From NCBI GenBank assembly GCA_010909165.1, contig MU008172.1, positions 310,001-374,000 on the forward strand: DNA of 64,000 nt. The letters run 5' to 3'. Positions 12,283-22,789 of the stretch are shown piece by piece (the first letter of the stretch is position 1; each line of letters begins with the position of its first letter). The translations under genes were made by a program, and so were the position numbers. Source of the stretch: Anthoceros angustus. Its lineage: Eukaryota; Streptophyta; Anthocerotopsida; Anthocerotales; Anthocerotaceae. The notes under the pieces were generated by a model. It ran no database searches. It was not told the origin of the DNA and was given only the letters and a program-made list of their open reading frames with translations.

Positions 12283-14085
12283 TCAATCCACTTGGTTCAG
12301 GTTTCCTGGGGTCCCGGCAGTCCTCGGTAGTCTGTGTGCCTCCTGAGGTATGCGAAGCTCTTCAGTGTCCCCGACAACAACAACATACTCCTGCCCTTGG
12401 TAAATGTAAGCAACTCTGAGCTGCTTGGCTTCTCCCGGACATGGGTCACAGAAGCCCATAAGCCCTGATTTCTTGACGCCTTCGTAGAGCAGCAACTGAC
12501 CAGTCTCCGTGATGAGGAACTGCAAGGGAATTGTGACATCCAGGTTAGGCGGAGGCATGTCACCGAGGTCTTCATCGTCACCATCCGCAGCATCCTGGCC
12601 CTTGGAGGAGGCCTTCAGATTACCATAAAGAGCCTCGCTAATAACCAAGCCATCCTTCTGTGCTTGCTTTCTTCGCTTCCTCTCTGCAACATTGAGAAGC
12701 AAGGCCTGCGCTTTCTCGGATGCAGCCCGGGCTTCCAGCACCTCTGAGATTGTGGACCTTCTCTGTTCCAGGAGTTTCCTTCTCGCCCTCCTCAAGTAGT
12801 AGGGTTTGAGAAGGAAGACGTTCAACAAGGCATAGATGGAAGAAGGCACGAACAAGGCCCCAAAGCAAATCCCTGGTCTAAGGGATGTGGAAAGCAGGAT
12901 GGGAATCACGAATTTCTGACCACCTCGGGTATACCGTATCTTCCACAACACACCCTGAAGGCCGAGGCTGCAAGACATGGCAGCAGAACTGTGCTCCGAA
13001 ACCCTTCTCTCCCCTCCTACCTCCACCTCCAGCCCTGAACTTCCAAGCTTGCCAGACACCCGCCCACGAGATTTGGGCGAGAAATGGCGAACAAAGTTTC
13101 CCGAAAGCCCCAACATGCTGGGGGAAACCCTGAATTCTCCTGATCCGCCGTTTTTAGAGCCGTTGTGTTGCCACCCTACTGCAACCGTGGGCTCCGGCCC
13201 TACTGCAAGCTGGATAGTGGCCGCCGTGTTCTGCCCGATCTGCCGGGTCCATCCGTTGGTAAGCGTGACAGCGCCCTCTTTTAGGGATAGGCTAGCACCC
13301 AAAGTCCCCGTGGAGTGCGATGACAGCTGCCTGGAAGCCTGCACGCTGAGAACGGACCGAAGCCCAACAGTGCTCACAACCTCCACCGTAGAGATACTGG
13401 ACAGCTGACGCCTCACAGCCATGGTGACAGACCCCCCTCCCATACCAGTCCGCATGGCCATGTGGCCGCCCAGCACCACCGTGTCCTTGCTTGAAACCTG
13501 CGCTTGCACAGACGAGGACATGGCCATGGCAGCCATCCTGGGGGGCCTGTCGAACGACTCAAACCACCTGGCAGCATTGATGGTTACCGCCAAGGAGCCT
13601 GCATGGTGCACATGAGCTGCCAGACTGCGCTCCTGCTTCCGCAATTGCAGCCTCTCGAACTCCTTCCTGATCTCCTCCCGGGACTTGAGCTTGGGCCCCA
13701 ATTCCAGCCCCGAAGTCAAGCCTTCCATGCCATACAGGTCGTAAATCTGGCGCCTCTTGGGGTCGCTCAGAATTTCGTACGCCTCCCGAATTCGCTGGAA
13801 GCTCTGCGTTGCGATATCCCGCATCTGCACAGACTGGTGCTTGTCGGGATGGTACACCTGCGCCCACTGCCGGTATGCCCGCTTGATGTCGTCGTCATCG
13901 GCATCCGGAGACAGATGCAGCAGCGCGTACAGCTCCCTGGAGGGCTCATCGTCCTCGGATCCCACAGCCATCCTGTCACAATTGCCGCCCTCCTTCCCCG
14001 CCGCCTCAAGACTAGGCCACTCGGACACAAGCGCCTCCGCAGAAACTCGTCGGGCCGATGCCCACCGGGATCGGGAAGGGGCCAC
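12283..14085 (-). CDS. J-domain protein of the OWL1/DNAJC11 family
   Basis: Intronless 600-residue J protein, an Hsp70 co-chaperone. The J domain starts near RELYALLHLSPDADDDDIKR (about residue 50) and holds the HPD motif (residues 79-81, in VYHPDKH). The rest matches the DNAJC11-type architecture: a charged KSREEIRKEFERLQLRKQER helix, a long beta-rich region with repeated Ser/Gly strands, a hydrophobic stretch near FVIPILLSTSLRPGICFGAL, and a C-terminal DUF3395-like domain ending with DPCPGEAKQLRVAYIYQGQE. The Arabidopsis relative OWL1 acts in very-low-fluence light responses; animal DNAJC11 is at mitochondria. Which role applies here is unknown. Met39 (13971), just before the J domain, is a plausible true start because homologues begin near there; the first 38 residues are Ala/Arg/Ser-rich and could be a targeting extension. 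Confidence 0.9.
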   Translation of the reverse strand: MAPSRSRWASARRVSAEALVSEWPSLEAAGKEGGNCDRMAVGSEDDEPSRELYALLHLSPDADDDDIKRAYRQWAQVYHPDKHQSVQMRDIATQSFQRIREAYEILSDPKRRQIYDLYGMEGLTSGLELGPKLKSREEIRKEFERLQLRKQERSLAAHVHHAGSLAVTINAARWFESFDRPPRMAAMAMSSSVQAQVSSKDTVVLGGHMAMRTGMGGGSVTMAVRRQLSSISTVEVVSTVGLRSVLSVQASRQLSSHSTGTLGASLSLKEGAVTLTNGWTRQIGQNTAATIQLAVGPEPTVAVGWQHNGSKNGGSGEFRVSPSMLGLSGNFVRHFSPKSRGRVSGKLGSSGLEVEVGGERRVSEHSSAAMSCSLGLQGVLWKIRYTRGGQKFVIPILLSTSLRPGICFGALFVPSSIYALLNVFLLKPYYLRRARRKLLEQRRSTISEVLEARAASEKAQALLLNVAERKRRKQAQKDGLVISEALYGNLKASSKGQDAADGDDEDLGDMPPPNLDVTIPLQFLITETGQLLLYEGVKKSGLMGFCDPCPGEAKQLRVAYIYQGQEYVVVVGDTEELRIPQEAHRLPRTAGTPGNLNQVD

Positions 14086-16928
14086 CCCGACTGCTCAAGG
14101 CCTTCCGCGAGGACAGATTTAGGTGTCGTATATGAGTATACTCTATACCTACTTGTAAAACCAGGTTATACATATTTCCAAATGATTAGCTGGGGTTCCG
14201 AGTATACCAAATGCGCTACCACCAAAGTTCAAGGACAGAGCACCACAGTAGACAACCAGACAACCAAGTTTAAGGACAGAGCACGGAACATGGGCCCAAA
14301 TGTACTAGCCCAGCAAGGACTTGTGCTGGCCAGAGATAGAGGAGTGCAAAATTTATCCAACTAACAGCTATCCATCCATAGTCAATTGGCTATAAAGAAA
14401 AAGCTTGGAGTTGAGATAACTAATCAGAATGTAGTCAGATATGTATCTGCATAAGGTTTGATGGAGAACACAAGTAGGAATAGACATGAGGTACTAGTAC
14501 TAACCCTCCAATATATCACCCTGCCAACCCACATCACTAGACCCATCACTACATTCCAATTAACAGGAGCTTTGTGGTAGCACCTACACGTCGTATTAGA
14601 GAAAGGACACATATCGGGACAAATTTTTACTTCATTTTCTCCAAGTAACTAAATGTAGGACTCTGCACAAAGAGCATCATCAGCGTGAGTTGTAAACAAG
14701 TGATAAGTGCACATAAATTCATGCTTCTCTGCCATATCAAAGGTAATATTTTCACTTTCTTCCAACAATGTCTACTGGAACGTGGATTTATATCAGCCCA
14801 AACCTGAACACACCGTATAATTGTTTGCTTGAGCTCAAGAAATTCTTTGGCCAAATCTTCAAATCGAATGTGACTAATCCCACATCAGGTGAACGAAGAA
14901 AAGGGCACACGGCATGAGGCGAACCCCCTACGAAATAGCACCGGATGTGGGACGTGTTCTTCGTCAATAAGTTGGCTTAACCCCAGAAGGACGCCCGTCG
15001 CCTAAACCTCATCAGCAAATATGTAATGCGCCTGCTCACCGTACCGCTCATGTGGCACAAACCGCAATGCGCATCAGATGCACCGTGCGGCTGGCATGCC
15101 GCCCGAGGGCCCTTCCCGGCGATCAACCCCCCGGCAACGGGCTCGCTCTTCACCGTCCACACTGCTCTACGGCTATATCCTTCTGAGTGCCCTAGACACA
15201 AGTGCTATGTCCTGCAGAGCGTCCATGTGCTCCCTCCGTTTTAGGGTTTATAAGTGTTCCAAATCACAAGCAAGCTGAGTCATAGGAGGTTGGTGAACGA
15301 AAGACATCCAAGCTCATGAGCTAATGAGATGCTTGAATTGGATCGCTGCTCGGAATCTGCACTTGCAAAGTGATTGGCCAATGTGCCATAGTGGTTACAC
15401 CACAGGCATGTGGAGACGTGAGGTTGCATGAGCTTGTACCTATCATGCTTCCCACAACCCCTTCGAACTGAACTATGCACTTGGAACACAAATTAGCTTT
15501 GAAATGCCCACTTCTCTCGCACATTACGAACAAGAACACGGGAACGAACTCGTTGAACACTGTGGAGTGTGGATGGTGGTGAAGAAAGAGCCAGAGAGTT
15601 AGTCGCCGAAATGGGAGAGAGGAGGCCGGCCGCACGGTGCATCGGGGGTTTGTGCCACACAACCGGTACGGCGCAGAGGCGCACGAGGTCCTTTTCCGAG
15701 GTTTACGGGTGATTTAGCCATATTTAAATATAATTAGTTGAATAAAAAAATCTGATGTATCTGTTCTCACCTGCATAATTACGAGTATGGTCAGTTCCGC
15801 CCTGTCCATCTGGTGGGAAAAAAAAAAAAAGAAGGAGAGAGTAGTGATGCCTCTTCCAACCATTTCGAGATGGCGTGGGGCTTCCATGGGTACGGCCACG
15901 TGAGCGAGCATTTTTCGAATGTTCCAAAAAAATGACAGCGCGATGATGTTCACCTAATTTAAGATTTGCAGCATGAAGTTCTAATTTTCCAAACACAGAA
16001 ATAGACCCTTCAAACCACCTAGTGGCGGTAGAGCTATCCACCACTCCGTTCCAAAACATGAGCATGGTGATTAAAGTGGCCGGCATCTTTGCTCAAAGTC
16101 CGAGCTCTTCAACCTTGAATCGGTGCCAAAGAAAATGAAGGACCCCGTAATACACCCAAAACAACTCATTTTGAGTGGGTTCGTTAATTCTACCATTAAA
16201 AAGAATTTGGATGGAGGGTGGCATACAGGAAGGGGGGCACGTGGAAGCGGTCGCGGAAACATGTGACGGGGAGACGCCGGTACCCGTCGTCGCTGGGAGG
16301 TGGTGGCAATAGGAATCCCGGCCCCGGCTCCGCCTCCGCCTCCGGCGGGATGTCAGGGGTTCCGTTTGGGCCCCGCAGCTTCGTTTCGAAACGAAAGCAG
16401 GTTGGGTGTACCGAAACCCGTTCCCGTTGGCGCGTGTAGCAACAGAGCAGGCTGGGCAGTGGGCAGTGCCAGGGAGCTGGCTGGTACAGAGAACGGGGAA
16501 CGGAACATCCATCTGTGCTGGCCGCTCGCTCCCAGCCGGGCGGGCAAGCAGGCGCGTGCATGCATCATGGCGGGCGGCGGCAGCCCCCGCGGCGAGACTG
16601 TCTGAACGCCTACGCTGATTACGTTGTGGAGGGGCTGTCCAGCTGCATTGCCAACTTGTGGGCGCTGCAGGAGAGGCGCTTTCTAGTGGTGTACCATGCG
16701 GTCACCGGCTTCATTCGAGCCACGCTGCGCCTCCTCCTCCTCGGCTCCCTCCATGCCAGGCAGTCGTAATTGAGCTTTGTGGGCTGTTTTCTTGGAGCAC
16801 TCACGGGAATGGGGTGCCTTGATGCCTGCGCAATTGGGCTCCCTCGCGCACTGGCATCAGCTGGAATGGAATTGGGGGGATGGCACTAGCTTCTGTAGGT
16901 GATGTGATGCAGGAGCAGGCACTGTTTC
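14086..16928. other. Intergenic region upstream of the glycosyltransferase gene
   Basis: No supported gene. Contains the diverged inverted repeat at about 15026-15690 and a poly(A) tract at 15820-15830. A GC-rich stretch from about 16230 to 16620 has overlapping open frames on both strands and no homology that I recognise; it probably belongs to the promoter or 5' UTR of the gene starting near 16929. Confidence 0.5.
15026..15690. repeat. Diverged inverted repeat (arms about 155-170 bp)
   Basis: The left arm, about 15026-15180, reads atgcgcctgctcaccgtacc, then atgtggcacaaacc, gatgcaccgtgcggc and ctcttcaccgtccacac. The reverse complement of the right arm, about 15690-15520, reads gtgcgcctctgcgccgtacc, then tgtgtggcacaaaccc, gatgcaccgtgcggc and ttcttcaccaccatccacac. 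The loop is about 340 bases. This fits a fold-back or MITE-like element, or an inverted pair of an unknown repeat. Confidence 0.7.
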
Positions 16929-19193
16929 TTGTTTGAAGCTCTGTGGAATGTGAGAGGGCAGGGTTGGCTCGCTCTCTGTCCAGATCGGGCTTCCGATTTG
17001 TGCAACATGCAGGCAATTCATCAGAGGCCGTATGTGCCGAGTAGGTTAGCAGTGAGTGCGAGCGACAGGCACTCCTCAGACGGGGTGCACAAGGCCCTGC
17101 TGGGAGGGGGAGGTCCGGGTGTGGTCGCCACCAAGCACGCATGCTTGCCCTGGGCTTTGTTCCTTCTCACATTGACGTCGTTGCTGATTTACTTCAGCAA
17201 ATTCCAGACCCCGTGTCTGACGACGGACAATTCGTCCCCCCCGATTAAGCGGTCTTCCCAATCGTCGAGCCCTCTTGCGTTTATGAGAGGACGGAGTGTG
17301 TTGCTCGTATCTCACGAGCTTTCTGTGTCGGGTACTGCTGCTGTCCTTTCATTTTCTGTTTCTGTGCCAAAAGTGTGAGTGGTCTTTTACTAAAGTGTCT
17401 GTCTGTTGCAGGAGGCCCTTTGCTGTTGATGGAGCTTGCCAAGCTGCTCAGAGATGTGGGTGCCAAGGTTCTGTGGGTGACTAACAGAAACGATGGCAAT
17501 GATGTGACGCTTTCCTTGGAAGACAAACTGAGGGATCAAAACGTGCAAGTAAGCTGTCACCCTACCGGAAAGTAAGCTGCTTTGCTACGTATTTTGTAAT
17601 GCGAGACGGGGTCAGATTATCAACGGCACTTGTCCTGATTGGGCAGATACTCGTAGGGAGAGAAGAAAATGTTGTACAGGCAGCTTTGCGGGCTGATTTG
17701 ATTGTTCTCAACACAGCTGTTGCCGGGAAGTGGATTGATACAACGGTCAACGACAAGCTTGACCTCGTTCTTCCTAAAGTGCTGTGGTGGATCCATGAGA
17801 TGCGTGGTCACTATTTCTCCCCTGATCTCATTAAACACCTTCCAAGAGTGGCAGGGGCTATGATAGATTCCCATGCAACAGCAGAGTACTGGAAGAACAG
17901 GACGGCTACTCAGCTGAGGTCAGTTTATTGCCTTTTAGATAAGCAGGTCACCGTTGCGCTTTGCTTAGCCCTTAAGTAACCTATATCCTTCACACAGGGC
18001 CTCCGTGAACATGTGGAGCTTGGAAGCTGGATTAGTTTTCCGCTTACTGTACTCTTTGTGAGTTGCGATGTCTGTGGGGTTTAGTTGCTGAAATGTATGC
18101 AAGATCCTTGCAGATGGAAGATGCCAAAGACATACGTGGTACACCTGGGAAACAGCAAAGACCTTACTGCCGCAGCTGAGAATGAGCTTGGGAGGAAGCT
18201 CCTTAGAGAACATGTGCGGGAGCACTACGGAATTCGCAAAGATGACGTGGTGTTTTCAATAATCAACAGTATGCACCCATGAGTTGCCAGAAACAGCATT
18301 GCCCCTGGAGATTGTTTGGGTCTTTTCTGCTCACATGTTTTTCATCTTGTGCAAGCATAGTTCATTCTACCCATGGATGGCATGGTGAACCTGAATATGG
18401 AGGTTTTATGTGCAGGCTTTTCTCGAGGCAAGGGCCAAGATATTTTCCTGAAAGCTTTTGTCGCAGGCCTGAAACTCATAGATGAATTGGCACATAAACA
18501 TCATAGCAGTGGGCAGATGCATGCGTTTTTGGTTGGTAGTTCTTGGGCTGCTTCCCGCAAGTACGAGAAGGAGCTTGTTGATTATGTGAAGGATAACAAC
18601 GTAGAGCATCTAGTGCATTTTGTGAATACGACCTTGAACGTGGTTCCATATTTGGCTGCGACTGATGTGCTGGTACAGAACTCTCAGGTACGTAACGCAC
18701 ATTCTGGTTATATTCACCCTGAGCTATACGGATTTGTATTGTGCAATACTACATCACATCCCCAACCGGTTTGCTGCAGAAACCAGGTGAGTGCTTCGGC
18801 CGCATCACCATCGAGGCTATGGCGTTTGGCCTTCCCGTACTGGTACTCTGGTGTTACAATCGTGCTTGCTCTCCTTCCCGGAACCTGGATCCACCAGTCC
18901 TCTTCTGAACCTCTGGTGCGCACATCTTGCAGGGGACAGCAGCCGGTGGCACAAAAGAGATCGTCGTGGATAAAGAAACTGGATTTCTTCACCCGGTTGG
19001 CAGGGCAGGCATACCTATCCTAGCCGAGAACATGGCTGCCCTGTTCTTCGAGCCTGAGCTGCGAGCCCTACTGGGTGACCGGGGCCTAGGAAGAGCTAAC
19101 GAGCAGTTCACCGAACACCACATGTCCGAGCGGATTGCTTCAGTGTTGCAGGAGATATTGAGCCAGAACCAGCACTCTCCTGATCCTTTGTGA
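16929..19193 (+). CDS. GT4-family glycosyltransferase, membrane anchored (7 exons)
   Basis: Predicted retaining glycosyltransferase of CAZy family GT4, close to plant proteins annotated as UDP-glycosyltransferase superfamily / glycosyl transferase family 1. Exons: 16929-17331, 17412-17548, 17647-17918, 18114-18268, 18416-18687, 18780-18842, 18933-19193. All junctions are GT-AG and keep one frame, giving 520 residues. A single hydrophobic span (about 71-89) after a basic N-terminus suggests a type II Golgi-type protein. Conserved blocks in order: GGPLLLMELAKLLRDVGAKV, LIVLNTAVAGKW, VLWWIHEMRGHYF, MPKTYVVHLGNSKDL, SFSRGKGQDIF, HFVNTTLNVVPYLAATDVLV, and GECFGRITIEAMAFGLPVL with the GT4 EX7E pair (Glu417, Glu425), then GTAAGGTKEIV. 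The start could also be Met27 (17007). Donor and acceptor sugars are unknown. The gene is convergent with the terpene synthase relic just downstream. Confidence 0.93.
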
Positions 19194-19339
19194 CACAGGA
19201 TTTCCTCACAGTTTATAGTTTACACTGGACTTGGCTTTCACAAAAGTGTAGTACAGTTTTTGTGGAAGGTAAAGCATGCGATACACACCCACACCTAATG
19301 TGGGTGTGGGTGTCAGTTGCGAAACAGTCTGCGATCGTC

Positions 19340-20310
19340 TGCACGAGGGTGCTTAGAAGGATAGGCTCCAAAGCGCAGGAAGGCTCTACAACCTTCAGGT
19401 ACTCTTCCAGAGATGGCAGGTACGCTTTTTCGTTGCACTCGGCTTCTGTCAACATTGCCTCCAGCACCCGGACATTTTGCATTTCATAATTATTCACACG
19501 CAAGGCGGCACAAGGTATGCCCTAGGTAGTAGAACTGATCACGACAACAGCTGCGTTCAGACAGGCATCGAATTCTGGAATTGCAGTCTTGATGCTTACC
19601 GAGCATCGCAAGTGACGCCCAATATCACGTCCTTGAAATCGAGCTGAAGAAGTAGCTTCGCTGATTTAGTTCACAGAGTCATAGATGGCGAAAAACAGGA
19701 TCCGTTGCGGCTCGCTGCCATTTTGCACCAACAAGGGGAGCCACCTAGAAGCAGTCATGTACTCTACTTCAGCCCCATGTCATCCGGATTCATGTGCCAC
19801 CAAAGGAGTTCTAACGAGTAGCAAGCTTCCATGCAGGTTAGGCATTTGCAGCCATGGCCAATTAATACCTTCGGATTGCTTCGACAAATGTCTGCATTTC
19901 AGAGAATGGCTCGAGCTTCAAGTCAAAGTAGTCATTAGCCACAGTGAGCAGTATAGAGTTCTGTGTGCAGGCTGCCAGTGCTTCCCACAAGTCTGCTTGT
20001 CCTCCAGCCCCCAAAGCCTCGAAGTATCTTTCGGTGACCATCCCACGTTTGCCCATGTTGATCTTATCGAGGTTGAACTCGAGGAACCATGTGCAGGCCA
20101 TGTGCAACAGCAGGTTTAGATGTGGCTCCTTGGGTCTAACCCTAAACGGTACTTCAGCTCTGACAGAGCACCTCCCATTGATGAAGCGAAATGTTCAAGC
20201 TTCTCACCTTTCAAGCTTTTCAATCTCTTGTCGGTGCTTGGATTGCTCCAGATTGAAGTTTGCCTTTGCAAGCTCAAAGAAGGGATTTCAACCAATGTAC
20301 GGGCAGATCT
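19340..20310 (-). pseudogene. Terpene synthase pseudogene (class I alpha-domain region)
   Basis: Order and spacing of fragments on the minus strand match the class I half of a plant terpene (diterpene-like) synthase. Fragments: FFELAKANFNLEQSKHRQEI (about 20285-20215), an exon-like block from WFLEFNLDKINMGKRGMVTE through ILLTVANDYFDL to QTFVEAIRR (about 20080-19870), FAIYDSVN-stop-ISEA and FQGRDIGRHLRCS (about 19710-19610), and YEMQNVRVLEAMLTEAECNE to LPSLEEYLKVVEPSCALEPI (19490-19350). Between these, GT/AG-like borders are visible, so introns were present. In-frame stops lie at 20290-20288 (where homologues have Trp or similar) and 19668-19666 (expected Glu in NEI). The Asp-rich motif is NDYFD instead of DDxxD. 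The NSE/DTE metal motif region near the C-terminus was not found. This is a dead or decaying copy; an error-laden assembly of a live gene is less likely given two stops plus the motif change. Confidence 0.75.
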
Positions 20311-22789
20311 AACTGTTGCTCCTGCTCAGGTGGCATTCTTGACGTCTCTTGCGTTGGGGCTATGGAGAAGGTCAACCTCGACAGGTCATCAGCTTTGGCG
20401 ATCGTGAGATCACTACTTGCTTCTCCGCTGGCGTATCATAGGCATAGTTTGGGAACAGGCACAATACAAGACGCAGCCCGCACAGGATGAAGGAGTATGT
20501 CTTCTCATGTTGATTTTTGGGTGCTTTGTTTGCGTTTGGACTGTCATAACGGATTCTAGTTCCATCTGTCCTGGATGCATCAGGTTGGGGTCTCCCTCCC
20601 TTCTTCGGACAGACATGCCCTTGTTAGGGCTTCGAGCAAGTTGAACACGTTGTTATCTCGTTTGTTGAAGGAAAAGAAAAGAGTCCGGTAACATGGCAAG
20701 AAAGAAATCGTATGTTTTAGAAACCAACAGACCATGCCTTGCATCAAGGACTTGGGAACCTTGTTAACAATTCATACTTACATATGGCTGACACATGGCA
20801 TTTTTGAAAGCCTCCACCAGGTTTGGAGGACTACATTTCTTGCTTTGGAAGCCATGTAGGCTAAGCTCATAAATCTTATACATAGTTTTATCTTCAATTA
20901 TCCGATCAAACACCAAAGGCTTTGTTGTGCACAGCATTTGAAACACAGGTTCCCCTCCATCCATATCCAGAGTCTCCCACAAAACCCAGCCGGCCCTGGC
21001 TCTTTGGTTTGGCAAGGCCCCCTTGAACCCTAGGGTCCACAATTTCAGCAGAGGAGTCCAAAAATTGTTCTCCTCCAAGGGCTCCTCATCCTGCGTCAAC
21101 ATCCAATCTTTCTCTAGCAAAACATGCGCCTCCAGCTTGTTCCCCAACCGCCGTATGGCAATAGTGTCCTCGTAGTTGAATGCCGCCGTATGGCAACAGT
21201 GTCCTCGTAGTTGAATGGAGTTGGAATAGGTGCTGGCACTGATTGCCTTTGGGGTCTCTTCCCTCTGTCTCCTCTGTGGGCCGCCTTCTCCTTTGTTGTG
21301 CTAGCCTTCACAGGTATGAAGTCAAGGAGCTCCATTTTGAAGGCTTATGAACCAAGGACGAGGCCATTCACGCCAAGGAGCATGTGATACAGACAAAGGA
21401 GAGGGAATTAGTGGCCGAGGACAAAGGAAAGGGAATTAGAGGCCAAGGACAAAGGAAAGGGAATTAGAGGCCAAGGACAAAGGAAAGGGAATTAGAGGCC
21501 AAGGAGCAACTGATACAACTGTTGAGAGGGGCCAAGGAGCAATTGATACAGGTGAAACAGGAGTTGGGTGAAACAGGAGTTGATTGGGTGAAACAGGAGT
21601 TGATACGGGTAAAGGAAAGGAAAACTCATCATTTGGAATTTAAGTTGCTAACAGCTAGAAAGGCCAACAATATGAGAGGCGTGTTTGAGTTGTTTGAAGT
21701 GAAGTTGAAGATCAAATAGTAAGAATAAGAAATATAGATTGATTACTGGTTGCATATTCTGAAGTCTAACGAGACACGTTGAGTGGGTGTGCTAAAACAA
21801 AGACAAATTGGTTATCTTCATAGACAAATTGGTTAACAATTGAAGGCCAGGATAAGGGCATAGTGGAGATCTACAAGATTCTCCATAATAAATTTCAAGC
21901 CCTATCAAAGCTGGTGAAGCACAGTGAGTTATGGCTACTACCCAAGCACCCCTTGACTTTCGCCCAGGGCTGCGCAATGGTTTGCGTTGCTGAGTGCTTG
22001 AGGTATAGGTTACATCTGGATCCAAACTATTGAACAATTAGAATGATGGCTGTGGTACTAGCATTCATGACAGTATTTGCAATAACGATAGGCGAACGAG
22101 GACATTGCCCTGAGTTGGGCAGCTCTTTTTTGCAGCTGTTAGGGTGATCTGATGTGGGATGCTCGATCATGTGCTACTTCGTTAGTTCTCGGTCGAAGCG
22201 ACCTGACGAAATTGCTCGACGACTCGACCCAAGGAATTGTAAGATTCAAGAAATGCACATCATTCTGTCATCGTCAAACTTTGAAGACTTGCGGACACAC
22301 ATTTTCAAGTCTAGCAACGTCACGGAAGGATGCAAAAAGTTTCTGCAGAATGCAAGGATGCAAAATGGTTCTCCCGAATGAGAGCTGATTGCAGACAGCC
22401 AGTGGGCAACACTTTCCTTGGCATCCTTATACAGTATACATATTGAAACGTCTGCGATCTGGCCATGAGAGAGATGCCATGGGTCTGGTCAGAAGTTCGA
22501 GACGCTGTTGTAGGGAGCAAAATGACCCATCCAGATGAAATGGATACATCTTCAAACTTTGAGGATGATCTGCATGGGTCTATTCTGAATTGGACCCTTC
22601 AGAATTGTATCCCGCTCGAGGCAGGTGCGGTGAGGGATTCTCATTGCAAGTGGGATCCGCAGCAGTGGGTGCCTGAATCGCAGTTGCTGCTAATGACCTC
22701 AGGGTTGGACGTGGATATCCGCACCTTGCGTCCGAGCTCCACTTTCTGCATCATACAAACCAGGTGCTGCTCTTTGCAGCAAGGAGTCG
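20311..22789. other. Spacer with possible further relic sequence
   Basis: Minus-strand 20650-20560 reads KRDNNVFNLLEALTRACLSE, which could be an upstream terpene synthase piece but is too short to assign. A minus-strand open stretch at 20764-21147 (contains WVLWETLDMDGGEPVFQ) has no family I recognise. A 38-base direct duplication (gccgtatggcaatagtgtcc and a variant) lies at about 21151-21222. The rest, to 22789, would include the PPR promoter and leader; no motif can be placed. Confidence 0.45.
21380..21610 (+). repeat. Purine-rich minisatellites (about 27-bp and about 15-bp units)
   Basis: Four units of ggccaaggacaaaggaaagg-gaattaga lie at about 21400-21500. After a short bridge come three gtgaaacaggagttg units at about 21551-21605. 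The strand bias is strong (G/A). Confidence 0.85.

Noticed and set aside
13504-14364. Plus-strand frame of 286 codons
   Set aside because: Antisense to the J-protein gene, no domain.
20764-21147. Further exon of the terpene synthase relic
   Set aside because: The 127-codon frame has none of the family's beta- or alpha-domain signatures; left unassigned.
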